From Spirodela intermedia (lineage: Eukaryota; Streptophyta; Magnoliopsida; Alismatales; Araceae): a stretch of DNA of 64,000 nucleotides. The notes beneath the pieces are model-generated. The model was given only the letters and a program-made list of their open reading frames with translations, did no database searches and was not told the origin of the DNA. Shown piece after piece: positions 1 to 13,600 of this stretch. Location: positions 5,333,386 through 5,397,385 of the forward strand of contig LR746267.1 in assembly GCA_902729315.2 (NCBI GenBank). Reading direction: 5' to 3'. Within the stretch, counting starts at the first letter, position 1; the number at the start of each line of letters is the position of its first letter. The position numbers and the translations under genes were made by a program.

Positions 1-890
1 CTCTAACATGTCATTTTCATCAAATGATAATTTCAAGTTAGGGTTCATTGGAATAGTAATTGGCCTTGTACCTAATATACCTATCTCTACAAGAAGATTA
101 ATGACATACTTTCATTGATTGCTTGCAATCTCCTCCTTGGATCAAACAGTCTCAATCCCGAGAAAGTATTAGAGATTATCAAGATATTTGGTGACAAATT
201 GCTCTTATAAGAACTCCTTGAGTCGAGGGATATTTGTATGATCATCTCCAGTGATAACAATGTCATCAATAACATACAATCAAAAAAATATGACCAATAG
301 AAGAATTTCTATAAAAGATAGGATGGTCAACCTCACATTTCTGAAGACTAAACTGTAATATAATATTACTGAACGACGAAACCAAACATGTGGAGATTGC
401 TTTAGATCGTAAAGAGACTTCCGTAGGCAACATACCAAGGTACATTCCCCTTGAGCAAAAAAACTGTGGTTGCATCATATAAATCTCGTTTTGCAAGTTA
501 CCATGATGGAATACATTCTTGATATCTTCACCATATACTTGGGTGAAGCCTTTAGCCGCCAAGTGAGCTTTTAATCTGTCCATGGAATCATCTAGGTTAA
601 CTTTAACAATACATTTATCAAATGGTCGTGAAAGCAGACACCATCTGCTATTCTATTAGCCGTGGTCATCTCTTCCTCCATAGTTGCACGCCACCTAGGA
701 TGACCTAGTGCTTTTGAAACATTTTTAGAGATAGGTATATCTGATAGAAATGAAACAAAGGCAAAATAAGTTGGAGACATGTGAGAATAGGAGATAAGAT
801 TAGACATGGGGTGAAGGGTGTAAGGCCTCTTCCAGTTTTGAAGAGCAATGAGGAGATCCAAGTTACTTGAATATAATCCCAATATTCATT
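1..890 (-). mobile_element. Degenerate Ty1/Copia retrotransposon fragment (reverse transcriptase region)
   Basis: Read on the minus strand, this stretch carries broken pieces of a Copia polyprotein. About 690-720 resembles the segment before the RT domain (ALGHPRWRATMEEEM). About 520-585 reads RLKAHLAAKGFTQVYGED, the Copia RT entry motif. About 440-520 reads FHHGNLQNEIYMMQP, a decayed form of the usual FLHGDLEEEVYM block. About 230-260 reads DDIVITGDDHTNIPRL, which follows the YVDD catalytic motif. Stops and frame changes separate the blocks, so no functional polyprotein is encoded. The element may continue left of the window. No LTR was identified. Confidence 0.85.
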
Positions 891-899
891 GTGAACCGG

Positions 900-1697
900 G
901 TACAGGTCCTTTATAACATCCCAAGCTAGATGTTAAGACAAAGTTGAATATAACTGATTTACGTGTCTGTACAGGAGGACCTTAACATTTAATGGCTGTG
1001 CCATTAAATGTTCTAGAAAAATTTAATGGCAAATGCAGCAGTGTTTAGAATGAGAATTGTTCATGCAAGTGATGGTTTCTAGAACATTATAAATGGCACA
1101 GCCATGTTGTAGGATGTTATCGATATTTTGTAGGTCTATGTTTTTCCTTCAGTTTTTAGAAAATGAAGTGATAGACGAGATAAATTCAGTTTTATGCTTC
1201 AGAAGGGTTTTTGAGATTCTATTGCCTATGTGCGGCAAAGTGCTTAGGGTTAGAACATTAGAAGCAGATAGGAAACCTTTGACAGTGTATTTTTCTGATA
1301 GGAACGTAGTCTCTGGTTGTTCAGGCGAGAGTTAAGCCTTAAAATGCAGTAAATAAACAGATTGTGCTAACCTGTAATTTGACTCACGAAGTGAAATTGG
1401 TGTTTTAGTTGCATGCTCGTTGCAAAATCTGCAATGACTGTATTCTATGATTGAACTCTCATGGATTTCTTTGGTTGCAAGTTTAATGTACGAATTTTTA
1501 GTTTTGTAGCTTCAGATAAATTTATTTGTGAGTTATTTCTTTCATTGCTAGGTAAGCAGGTTGTCATGATTCTCAGTAGTGCTTTTCTTTCATTTTGTAT
1601 CTCAATCTTGAAAACTTTTTCAGATTGTTTAAAGTTTCATCTTTTGCCAAATTTCTTTTCAAGTCAGACAACACTACCACCCTTATTGTTTATTCAG
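900..1697. other. Spacer with hairpin repeat; no exon assigned
   Basis: This stretch lies between the Copia debris and the first kinase exon I can support. It contains the inverted repeat at 984-1105. A plus-strand open stretch at about 1140-1335 was considered as an upstream exon, but it has no recognisable domain. The true 5' exons of the kinase gene may lie here or left of the window. Confidence 0.5.
984..1105. repeat. Inverted repeats / nested hairpin
   Basis: A perfect 13-bp inverted repeat (984-996 with 1000-1012, 3-nt loop) is built on the motif aacatttaatggc. A third, inverted copy of the same motif with its flank (ending ttctaga) lies at about 1076-1105, so the outer segments can also pair across about 60 bp. 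This could be a MITE remnant or another foldback sequence. It lies just upstream of the first recognised kinase exon. Confidence 0.7.
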
Positions 1698-4600
1698 GTT
1701 AAAGCTGATTACAGGAGAGATGGGTGTTTTTATCTAGCAGAAGATCTAAATGAAAATTCGGATTATGTTTTTCGCGCTCCAAAAGATCACCGGAATGATG
1801 AACATAATGAGATAATTCAATCTTCACCGGAAGGACTAAATTATGATAGTAGTGAGTGTGATCCTTCACTTGATACTGAACTAAATAACAGCTCTTTTAA
1901 TGCCTGGTTTTCTTTCTTCTCTTTGGTTTTAGATATTTATTATTTTTTCCTTGGGATTAACCTTGCTTAAACTAATGATTTTTTTTATTTTTTATTTCGA
2001 GCTTGTTTAGCTACCTCGAAACCTATTCTTTGCACCTAAATGAAGTATAACATGTTTCAGGTGCGTGGCCTTTAAATTTGTATAATGGTCAAAATTTCTG
2101 CTGGGACATTGATATGGGCAGCGAAAATGCGGAAGGCCTATGTGTTAACCCTGAAGGCTTTGTAAACTTCCTTGGTTTGCTTAGTTCTATTCCTCTGAAT
2201 GACTCGGGATCTAATTCCTCAGAATCTTTTAATGATATGAACGCTGGTTTTAGGTTCAGTTCTCCTCTATTCCTTTATTCTTGTGACGATATTTGTTTGA
2301 AACTGCTTATCCCTTTCATATTCGTGTGGAATTTTTGGAGATGCATTTGTAGTGTTTCTAAGAACGAAAAGTTACAGTGATTGGATGGGACAGGAATGAC
2401 TAGTCGATGGCAGCGATCCCATCTAAATCTTATGGCTGAAATTTACTGATGTGTGCGTGTTGGGTTTCGCAAGTACATTTCCCCCCAGAATAATTCACCA
2501 TGCTATTAAACCTCCAGAGATGAACAATTTGTCGGATTTTGTTAGTACCTGTGCTTTTTATTGTTCTATGGTTTGTTGTTATGCATGTGCATATGTTATA
2601 AACAACTTTTTTGATAGGACTGTGAATGGAATGATGTATGTACATGATAGAGTTGGTGCACTTAAGAATTCTAATTGGGATTTCTGACTTGAACTCTTAT
2701 TCGGTGAATTATGAATATTTGTCGAATCACTTCAACGGCTACTGCTAAGGTAAAATTCTATGGTATTGAATACGTTGAAAACAAAGGCACATAATTATGA
2801 CTAATTTTTAGTCTGGTATCTCTAAAATAACCACTAATTGAAATTGGAATTTCTAGAAAATTATTTTCCAAACAGGTCCTGAAGAAGTCTGAAAAAGTGA
2901 ACTAGCTATGTCTATTATTGGTGGGGCATAAAGCTGATTTATCTTGAAATTGTTGAGTTTAGATTTTTTTTAAATTAGGGTAAAATTTTTCATCATTAAA
3001 TAATATTAAATAATGGTTCTTTTCAATTTAGCTTGTCATTGATCTGAACTAGGACACTTTTTGGTTCTTTTATATAATAAAGATTGAAGTATCAGACATG
3101 AATGACAATCAGGTACACTAAGTAAGATTTCCTGCCTACTGGTTTGCCCTTCTGATTGGACTGCATCTTAGTGTAGTAGAATTCTGTTTATTCTAGGCTG
3201 TTAACTGGCACATAGCAGACAACATAGGAACAAACCTCCTGTTCTATACACCCTTTAAAAAAGTTGTTAACCCTAAATTGCATTTGGCTGAAATTTTATT
3301 ATAATACAAAAAAAAGACTCTAAATATGAACTGAATGTCGGTAATTACATAATATTTATCATATTCAAACTGTTATGAGGACATTAGAGTCACCCGTACA
3401 CAGCTCAAAGTCTGCACACAAAGGAAGCACGACTGTACTTGTTGAATAATGTAATAAGCATTTCTTTTACTGATTTGCATAGTTCATTGAGTCTAAGTCT
3501 ATCTTTGAGTATTGTTTTCTGTTTCTACAAGTATTTAGGGTCAACGCTTCAGGCTATCCAAAGCGTTTTCACTACATTTTAGAAGTAACTAAGGCCTAAG
3601 TTCCAGCTGATTAGCAATGGAAACTGTCTGTATTTCTCGGTCAGATCTAGGAGAACCCCTCCAATGGCCTCATATGGCTCCTATATAACGGAAGCATAAA
3701 TTGATGTTAAAAGGGAAAGATCCTTTTGAAATTTATGCTCTCAGCTCTTTGTCCCCGAAAAAAATTATTTTGAACGAAAATTTTGCTCGTAACTTTTTTT
3801 GCTAGAGGGTCATGAAGGTCCTACTCTGATGTAGATTTGGGGACCCAAAGCATGAATCTGAGGGTTTATTCGTCCTTGAATGATACCTAGCGTCATTTAG
3901 CCTTATGGTTGTACTCATTTCTAAATTCCCACCTGCCAAATGCCTTTTTCTTATCTACCTTTAACACATCAAAAATTGTTACACTAGTCAAAGGAAGTTT
4001 TCGTACGATCACAGTCTGGTTTTGGAAGTGAGGGACCCTGTCACTGATCCTAGCTACAAGAGGATATTTATTTATTTGGCTAACACTCATTTAAATTGTT
4101 GTGCACCGATCTGTCTCAAAATCAGTCAGATGCATGGTGAAATCGATTGAGGGCATGATATCTTTTCTGGAGGACAATGATAGGTGATACTAATATTGCA
4201 TGACGACGTTATATTCTCATTGACCGGTGAGATTAATGAAGGTCTACATTTGCAATAAGGAAATGAATGGAGTTGTGCCAAATTGAAGATAACACTCGGT
4301 CGTAATGAGAGGAAGTGCGAATTCCTGGAAATATTCAGATAATATGCAAGTAAATCTTTGCCATGCTATAATCTCTTAAAACGTCTTATACATTGCTTAG
4401 ATCCTAAAACCACACATTGGAGGCCATTCTATGTGTTGAACATTCCCAGAGTAACATACTCAACTTCTTTCTCGTTATGCAAAAGCCCATTAAAATCTCT
4501 AATGAGAAATTAATGTGGTTTAATCTTATCTAATTAGAAATATTTTGAAGAAACCCTGAAGATACTTGTTCTTTTCAAGTATTATGGATTCTCAATTATG

Positions 4601-7600
4601 TCTTTTTTATGTTAGATACACCTTGAAGCGGAAGTTTGATCGTGGATCATATGGTGAAGTATGGTTGGCATTTCATTGGAATTGTTCTGAAGAAGCTCCT
4701 GGAGTAAATAATTTCCGTCCAAATGTGCCTGATGCAAGTTCACCTTTGAACTCCAGTGAGGGCAAGTCAAGCAGTGACACAAATTCCTCTACTAGACACA
4801 ACTTTGTTGAATCTGTTGATAATGATTACTTCATTCTTAAGCGCATAATGGTAAGAAAAACATGTGCAATCTGGGTGATAAATATTGGATAAATTCGCTG
4901 CTTTTATAACTAGGTTGCAACATTTAGGTTTGCCTTTTACTTTTTGACTACTTCTCCTAGCTAAACAAAGTAATATGCATTTTCTTTATATTTTTACTGT
5001 AATGTGAGTCTATTCTTCTATCACGATTGAATAGGTATCAATTGTCTCTAGAAACCGGTAATTTTCACCTTGGGTTTACTTATGTCCACCTAGGGTAATT
5101 GGCTCGCTTATTTTTTGCTTCAGTGAGAGATCTGAGTAATTGGCTCTCCTTTGACATTTGGTTGATTGCAGTAAAAGTGATCCCTATTGTAAATGTTATC
5201 AAAATATTGACATTCAGTAATTTTCACCTTGGGTTTAATTTTTCCGACGTGCATAGTAACTCAACGAGTCAATCTTTACTTGCTTTTGACAGTTTCTATG
5301 GTGTTTTGGGCATCTATCATATCCTCTAGGGGTAAAAATGTCTGTCCATCGTGGGTTTCTCATATAATAAAAGATAGAAATGACTCTGATTCATGTATTT
5401 GTTTGAATATAATTGCTGAATATATGCTAGCATGTTAGGTTCAGGTCAGATGTTGTCAAAACTAAATTCAGGAGAGTAACATGCCACCTAATCTCACTGT
5501 CACTGGATCCAAATATCATAAACATTCAATGACCCTAAATTTTGAGTCAATTAATGGAAAATACCGGCAATTGGACTTATTGAAACATATTCTGTTGGAC
5601 TTTACAAGTGAATCATGATTTCTTAAAGGTCAGCTTGAGACAAATGCTATCCAAATGGCATAGTCGTTGCCACCTTGTGGACCTCATAATAATGATAACT
5701 TCATGTCAGATGTCGTTGATTAGCAAAAAAAAAGTTGATTTGAATCACTGTCATAAAAGAATAACAAATAAGAAGGCTTGACCAAGGTCTTTGCTGAAAA
5801 TAAAAGTTGGAAAATTTTATTTTAGAATAGAGTTTGAGATTGTGTTTGTCTTCAAACAGGATGTCTGGAAATTAACAAATGCTAAGAGATAAACAACATC
5901 TTGATATTTGTTTCAGTCCTTATTTTAAGTTTAGTTATGAATGCATTGACAGGTGGAGAGAGGCAATGCTGCATACTTGAGTGGACTAAGGGAGAAATAT
6001 TACGGCGAAATCTTTGCAAATGCCTCTAAATCTCAAGACAGATCACAAGAAGAGTCAGGATCAACAACAGTGTTTTTTACAGACTTTCAGTATGAATCTT
6101 CTTCCCTTCAAGGAATGAATGATCTGGTGCCTCATGATACACAAGGGTCATCTAGTTCTGGATTTCAAAGAATGGTTTATGAAGAAGGACTGAATCATAT
6201 TGCTAGGTTTATAGAATCTTTTACGTCCCAGTCAAAGGAAATATGGCTTGTTTTCCGTCATGAAGGTTTGTCCTTGTCGAAGTTGCTATACACAGTGGAC
6301 GAAAAGAAACTATTTAATAACAATGATGGTGATCGGATGTCATCCAACGTTCAAGTCTTACGTCCATCAGTTTGGTGGCATTGGCTGCGGACAACAGAAG
6401 CAGGAAAGAGAGAAATGCAAAATCTTATAAGGCAATTGGTATGACATTTTACACTTCTTCTGATTTCCTTGAAATGGTACATCATCTACAACTTCTAGAT
6501 GAATACAGTTATTTAACTTAATGACTGATAATTTCAGAGTTTCTCTGAATTCTATTTGTTGAAATAGTTATATACGCTTTTGGTTGATGATTTATTCTAA
6601 AACAAGAGGAAAATAAGAAAACAGCCTTCTTAGGTCTTCCATTTTACCCAAAGTTATATTGTTGGTCTACAAAAAAACCTTGTAATTGGCCATTAATGTG
6701 ATCCATATTCCAGCTAGCAGGATTTTTTTTTGAGAAATGTATGACAGGAGTTGTGCTCAAGTTTAAGTGCGTTGGTTATGGAAATCTGATGCATTATAGA
6801 AGAGATAAGTATGATACCATATGTCTAATGTTTTATAGGAAATTAAACTGGGGTCATATATATAGACATCCTAAAGGATAATGGCAGTCCGTAACTTGCT
6901 TGGTTTCCTCCTGTTTAATGTACGTGCTGTATTTTTACTTCTGTAAACATGAACGGAAATCAGAAGTAACTAGTGGACTGTAATGCAAGTTTTTTCATGC
7001 TGAAGATATTGTTCGTTTCTCCCTCTGGGGAATAGTGGGGAAAGGGGATGAGGAATTACCTGACATAGTATTAAGCTATGGAGATAATAAATCTTAGCTG
7101 CTATTTTTCGTACCATCCTAAGGGTGTGTTTTAGCCTCTGTAATAGGGGTAGTGGTCTTTTACCTAGTAGTATTATTGTTTTACTGTTCTGATTTATCTT
7201 AACTTCTAAATTACGAGGATTGTGCAGACTTCAAAATGTCTTAAGATGTATTCTACTCTTCAGTTTCTCCTACTATGTCCTTTTCTTTTTCTCTTGGGAA
7301 AGGTTGTCCAAATATGTACATACATCAGTCTTTACAGGCCTCTAAGAGAGACCTGAACCCCAGTCTGGATGGTGCAAGTGGCCTGAGCACTTGGTGGTGT
7401 GGAGCAGTCACCAGCAGTTTGAGTTGGGGGCCAGCTAAGTATGCTCTGCAGTTTGGGGAATCTGTGTAGTCAGCTGATGGGAATGACCAGAATGATACTA
7501 CCGTGGGTTAAGGTGCTGCTGCTTCAAAAAGCTGCACATGGGATGGAGAGGTCTGGGCGATGGTGGCAAAGATTGGTACAGCATGTGACAGTTACAGCAG

Positions 7601-10600
7601 GGCATCCATAATCATTAAGTAGAGACAAGGGGTCTGGGAACAGACACACTGATATAAGCAGACTGTTACAAATAGAGTTGAGACAAAGGGTGATATAGTC
7701 TAAGACGACCTACCAAAAGGACAAAAGGTTTTTGACCTAGGTGGAGAAGACTAATAGGATATGCATCCAAGGAGCTGAAAAGTTATTAATTTCATGCTCA
7801 AATAGAGTGCAAGCTCAGTTTCATCCCAATTCAAGTGACTCTGAGCTGTTGCTCATCTGTTGTAGAATCTGATTCATCAAGTGTGCGAGTTCTGTCAACT
7901 TGTTCTCCACTGAGGCTAACCACTTCGTCCACTTGCATCGTCTCCTACAAAACTTCGATGTCCTTCTTCAGGATCTGATACTTCCTGTTGGGCGCCATTG
8001 CTTTGATACCTGTTGATAACACTCTCAGGATAATGGCTTGAAATCGAGGAGAATAGAGAGAGAACACACAAGAATCTAAGGAAGAACGAACTGAAATAGA
8101 ACAGGGGAAAAGAAGTATGGGAATGCTCCGAAGGAATCCTATAATCAGTTTAGGTGTGAATTCGAGAGCGCCCCCAGCTCTCCCAAGATGACTTCCAATG
8201 GTGCCCACGGTGAGGGCCCCTCAGGAACCTTATACTGACCTCCATACTGGGCCTCTTGACCCACCTAGGACTTTACCTTCCCTCTTATGGTGCAAGTAAC
8301 CCAGGCAGTGGGCCTGACAGTTAATTTCGTAGTTGTTTAGTTTCCTTATTTGTTTGTTTCCTTAGGTGGTTTTCTTTTTTTTTATGGTCAGAGTAATTGT
8401 ATATAACTAGCAATTGTTCTATGTTTTGAGATGAAGAAAAGATTTTTCTCAATTGTTTATCCTTGTATGGTTTGCATGGATATTTCTTTTGGGTACAGAG
8501 AAGGTTTTGTCATATTAACCACACCGATAGGCATAATCAGTTGTGTTGTAGTCTTTTGTTTTGACTATAGTGTTGAGTTTTTTACCGAAATTGATGAAAA
8601 CAGGAATTACTTCTCTCAATGCTGAGAAAATTGACGTCTGTTCACCTTGAGACACAACAAGCAATAAAAACGCACAGCAATAGTATATAACACTTAATGC
8701 AGATCTATTGTTTCCTGATTTTGGACGATGCTTAGGTAGATGTGTAATACTTTTTAAGATTGAAAAAAATTACTTTTTTTATATTCATATCTTCTCATCC
8801 TTTTAGTGTTTTCATCATAAGTTTTGCTTAATAACGATGGTTTTGACAATAGTTCCCCTTTCTTGTTTATTAGCTGCTGGCACTGAAGTCATGTCATAGA
8901 CGAAATATCACGCATAGGGATATCAAACCTGGTGAGGATGAATGTCATTTAGTTATTGCTACTTATTGTATAAAAAAATTCTTTGTGATAATTTTCTCAA
9001 GTCATAGGAACATATGTTATTTGACAGTCTTGTCTCTAGGACAGCATGGCTAAAAGGTGGAAAAAATGCAACTGTTTAATATCTCTCTTATTTTTGTTTA
9101 AGGGATTTACTTTGGAAAAAAAATCCGGTTACAACTCTAGGATATTCCCCCCTCCCCTGTAATTTTTTCCAACGTTTTATTTTTCCCTTTGGCCCTTGCT
9201 TGTGCTCTGGTACATATGCCTATAGCAGTAACGTTTGAGAAGATAAGCTTAAATTCTCCCTGTTCTTTCTATTCATTGTATAGTAGGAGAGTCTGCTCTT
9301 CCCTCTATTATTCTGTTAGACTGGATATCTTCAAAAAGTCATGTGGTCACCTTCATTTCATGCCACTAGTGTTTTCTTTTTCCTTCATTGGTGTTGTGGG
9401 CTTCAGCGTTCTCTTCCACTGCGGCTGTGTTCTCTCATGCTTTTTCATTGGTTATCTATATTTTTATACAAGATTATTTAGTCATTATACTTTTTCATGT
9501 AAAAAAATTACATTCTATGAAATCAAGTTCATTTAGCATAGTAGCATAATTACGTAATCCTCTGAGATCTACCCGTACTAGTATTGAGGAGAGGAGATTT
9601 TCCCCTTTTTTCTCTCAATAGAGGGTAGTCTTCAATATGTGTGAGCTATACATTTCTAGCCTTTTCAGTAGGGTGCTTATCTTCCTCAATGGTATTAATT
9701 TCAAAAGTTGTTTATCTACCTTATACCCTTTTTCGCATTACAATAACATCCGTAGTACAGAGTTCATAATTAGTATCGAGCTTTTTAATTCTTTCTTTGT
9801 TGTATCATATTTTTTTGCTGTGATTTTTATAGCCAATTATGTGAGTATCCTGTTGTACGTTTGCATCATTGTACTTTTAACCATGCAATATTGTCCTTCA
9901 TCGTTTTTTTCTGCAGAAGAGTATTATATAATAAGGTTTTTAGTTCAATACTCAATGTAATAAAGTATTTCTTACTATAGTTACTATGATTGTTGAGAAA
10001 AAAAAATCGTGTGTACTGTATCATGAATCATGAAATATATTTTTTGTTTCTTTATGGTAGAGAATATGATTATATGTTTTGAAGAAGTGGGCACTGGCAA
10101 ATGTTCAAGAGCAGTCCCAACAGGGGAAAACCAGCATCACCTTAAAATGTATGCATCTCTTTCAACTTATTGCCTACTGATCTCTTTATCTAGTCTTAGC
10201 TATTGAATGCCTCTTTCCAAAGTGACCTTTTTCTGCAGTGCTGTGAAATCATGATTCGCATGTTTCTCAAATTAATCACGTCAGGCTTCCTAATTCTAGT
10301 CTTGGATTGCTTAGGACTTAATCATGGTTGAATGGGTAGATTCTAGCACGTGATGCTTGATTAAGCTGACCACACTCGAGCATTATTCATACCGCTGATT
10401 TTTCATCTCAAGGGATGTTACCTTCAATGAGGAAGCATACTATAACACATCAAATCATCATGATAAGATTCAAACATTAGAGGATCCAAAATTAAATTTT
10501 TGACTTCCTATTGCTGATTTATTACCAAATCTCACTATGGCTCGCATTGAACCACCTATTCCTAAATCTACTCCTAATGTAGGCCTCAGAAGAGGAAGAT

Positions 10601-13600
10601 TTGGCCAAGTATATTTTAGAAAAAAATGAGGATATTCCAGAATCTATGCATGTTCAAGAATCCTCCTAGGATGAGTCAAATGAGACATCCTAGACTAGCA
10701 CCTTACCTATTGATGAAGACCTACCTATTGCCATTTGAAAGAGGGTAAGAGAATGTATTCAAAAACCATTATATCCTATAGCACTTTTTTTGTCACATAA
10801 TAGATTATCACCTTCACACAAGGCCTTTGTATCTAACCTAAATTCTACCAAAATCTCAAAGACTATTTTTGAGGCTTTAACTCGTGAGAAATGGAGACAA
10901 ACTATGAATGAGCAGATGGAAGTTTTGAAAAAAAAATGACACGTGAACTTGTATGTCTGTCAATAGGGAAAAAAGTTGTTGACTGCAAATGAGTGTATAC
11001 AATTAAATATCATTCAGATAGATCCATAGAAAGATACAAAGCTACGTTGGCTGTAAAGAGATATACACAAATTTATGGAGTTGATTATCTTGAAACTTTT
11101 GTATTAGTAGCAAAAATGATACAATCAGAATACTTTTGTCATTAACAACTAACTCTGATTAGAATCTTCAGCAATTTTATGTTACGAATGTATTTTTACA
11201 TAGTGAATTAGAAGAGAAAATATATATATGGAGGTACCACATAGATATGAGAAGAATTTAGATGCTAATATTGTGTGCAGGTCAAATAAAGCATTGCATG
11301 GACTGAAATAATGTCATGTTTGGTTCGGTAAATTTATGAAAATTATGCTCAAGATGGGATACAAATAAAGTCAAGGTGATCACACTTTGTTTGTCAAATA
11401 TTCTTCTTTAGGGGGAGTCATGATTCTAATAGTATATGTGCATGATATTATTGTGACTGAAAATGATGATGTAGAAAAAAGACTTATAAGTCAATGTTTA
11501 TCTCAAGAATTCAAAATAAAATTTTAGGAAGATAAAATTCTTCTTAGGTATTGAAGTTGCTTATTCTAAAAATTCTATTTTTCTATCTCAACAAAAATAT
11601 GTGATAGATTTATTACAAGAAACTGAAAAAACAACCTGCAGATCAATTAATTCTCCAATTGATCCTAATCTCAAATTAAGTGCAGTAGAGGAGGACATTG
11701 CTGTGCTCTACTGTACAAACTCCTATTTTTTGGGGGCAGATGTCTATAAAAGATAGAATAGAATGCCAACTGCACACACTGAGCTTGATCTTCAGTACAA
11801 GTTTACTAACAAGTTTAAATTGGAGGGAGAAGAAAGTCATGTAGAGAATATAGACGTAATCATATTGGAGTATAAAAAATTCAATGAAATTATCAGGAAA
11901 TGGACGTAGATTTAATACAAGTGTGCACAGAGCACAGAGCAAAATCATCGAGGGATTAGACATAGATTTAATAGAAGTGTGAGTAAAGTGCACAGCTAAA
12001 TCACAAAGGAGCAATTATGCCCAGATTTAATAAAAGCATGAGAAAAACACAGTGAAAAACAAAAACAAAATATTGTAGCTACATTGAAAGAAAAAATCTT
12101 GAAGGAGATTAAGAACCATTAAGCAACAAATCGCAAGAAGTTAAATAAGAAATACAAGATATGGTGATGGTGAATTCACTTACGAATCCACAACATATTA
12201 TTTTGAAGAGAACAGAATGTAAAAATTATTCTATTAGATATCTGTCTAGAAATGTCACGTTTTTCTAGACAATAGCAACATTTCATCCTTGCAGTCAAAT
12301 ACTGAATGGGTCACATTAGGTGCCATTGCTCTCCATGCCAGTATCTCTAAAGTTACTATTAACAAAAGGGAAGTTTCTAGCCAAATGATCAATAAATCAT
12401 CTGACCCATGATCTTTCTGTGTTAAGCACAACAAAAATGACAGAGAATGGCCATAAAGTCTGTACTGGGTTTCACTGCACACATCATTTGTCAGAATGAT
12501 GTCAATAATGATGGTGGATAAGGAAATTTACGTCAAACTAAGTTTGATTTATAATCAATATTAAGTCCATTTTTTGCTAAATTTTGCTCATCAAGCCATG
12601 ACTTTAATAAAAGCATGTTCTAGTAGCGATACTTTAATCTAACTTATATTACACAGTAGTTCATACTTCCCACTGATATATCTTTCTTTCTGTTTGGGTT
12701 GTCAACTTGGGAAGCATACGGCTCTACCTTTGACTTCTAGTACTACTCAGACTTATGCACTTTTTAAGGTTAACATGACAAGAGAACAAGATAAACATAT
12801 TCGTTCTGGATATTGAGTCAAGCCCAGGTTGTTGGCTAAACATTTTAGAGTTTTTTGTTGCTAAGGAATGTGGTAATTTTTTTCAATCAGTGTATCACAT
12901 AACAATTAGTGTATCCTCTGAACTTGAAGTCAATGCATGCGTTTAGTCAGTCTGAAGAATATTTATTGCAATGACTTGGTCCATGCATAATCACTCGAGT
13001 AACAAGTGTTCAGAGTCTAGAAGTCAATTCCACTCCTTTTTCTAATCTGGAATCGTCATTCTGAGAGGAAGGACACCAAAATATGAGACAACTTCACAAA
13101 CTGTTCATCTAATGTCGAGAAAAATCAAACAACAATTTTGTAGCACTCTAATGAAGCATTTCTGATATGATATAGGAGGTTTATTCCTGAATTGTCAATG
13201 TAGAGGCTCAATCTTTTAAAGAAGTTAAGCGGTCCTGCCCCAGCATGCTGCACATGAACTTTGGTTTCTGAGAATATGCTTTTCATTTCCTTATCCTTAT
13301 TGTCTCTTGTCATGTATTTTTTCATCAAGGAACTTAGACACTGGACCTTAAGGTAACACATTATGGAAGTTCTCTCTGTGGTGGTTTTTGTGTTCCTTGT
13401 TAAAGTCTTGCCAACCACAATCTTCGTGAAGATTGTATACACCATTAAAAGTCAACATTCCGCTGATCCAAAATTTCATTATATAATCATTGTAAAGTAT
13501 CGAAACAAGCACTCCTAGGAGCGACTCATGTGTTGGACCAAGATGGCAACCCTGACGTCGAGAAATCTGGCTTGAAGACACAAGGGATAAATCATTTCCT

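Noticed and set aside
1093-1335. 80-codon plus-strand frame as an N-terminal kinase exon
   Set aside because: No domain similarity recognised, its start lies inside the inverted repeat, and there is no supported donor or phase joining it to 1698.
9189-9960. Open frames of 107-115 codons in a kinase intron
   Set aside because: Phe/Ser/Tyr-rich translation of T-rich intron DNA; no motif, and it lies between exons in consistent phase.
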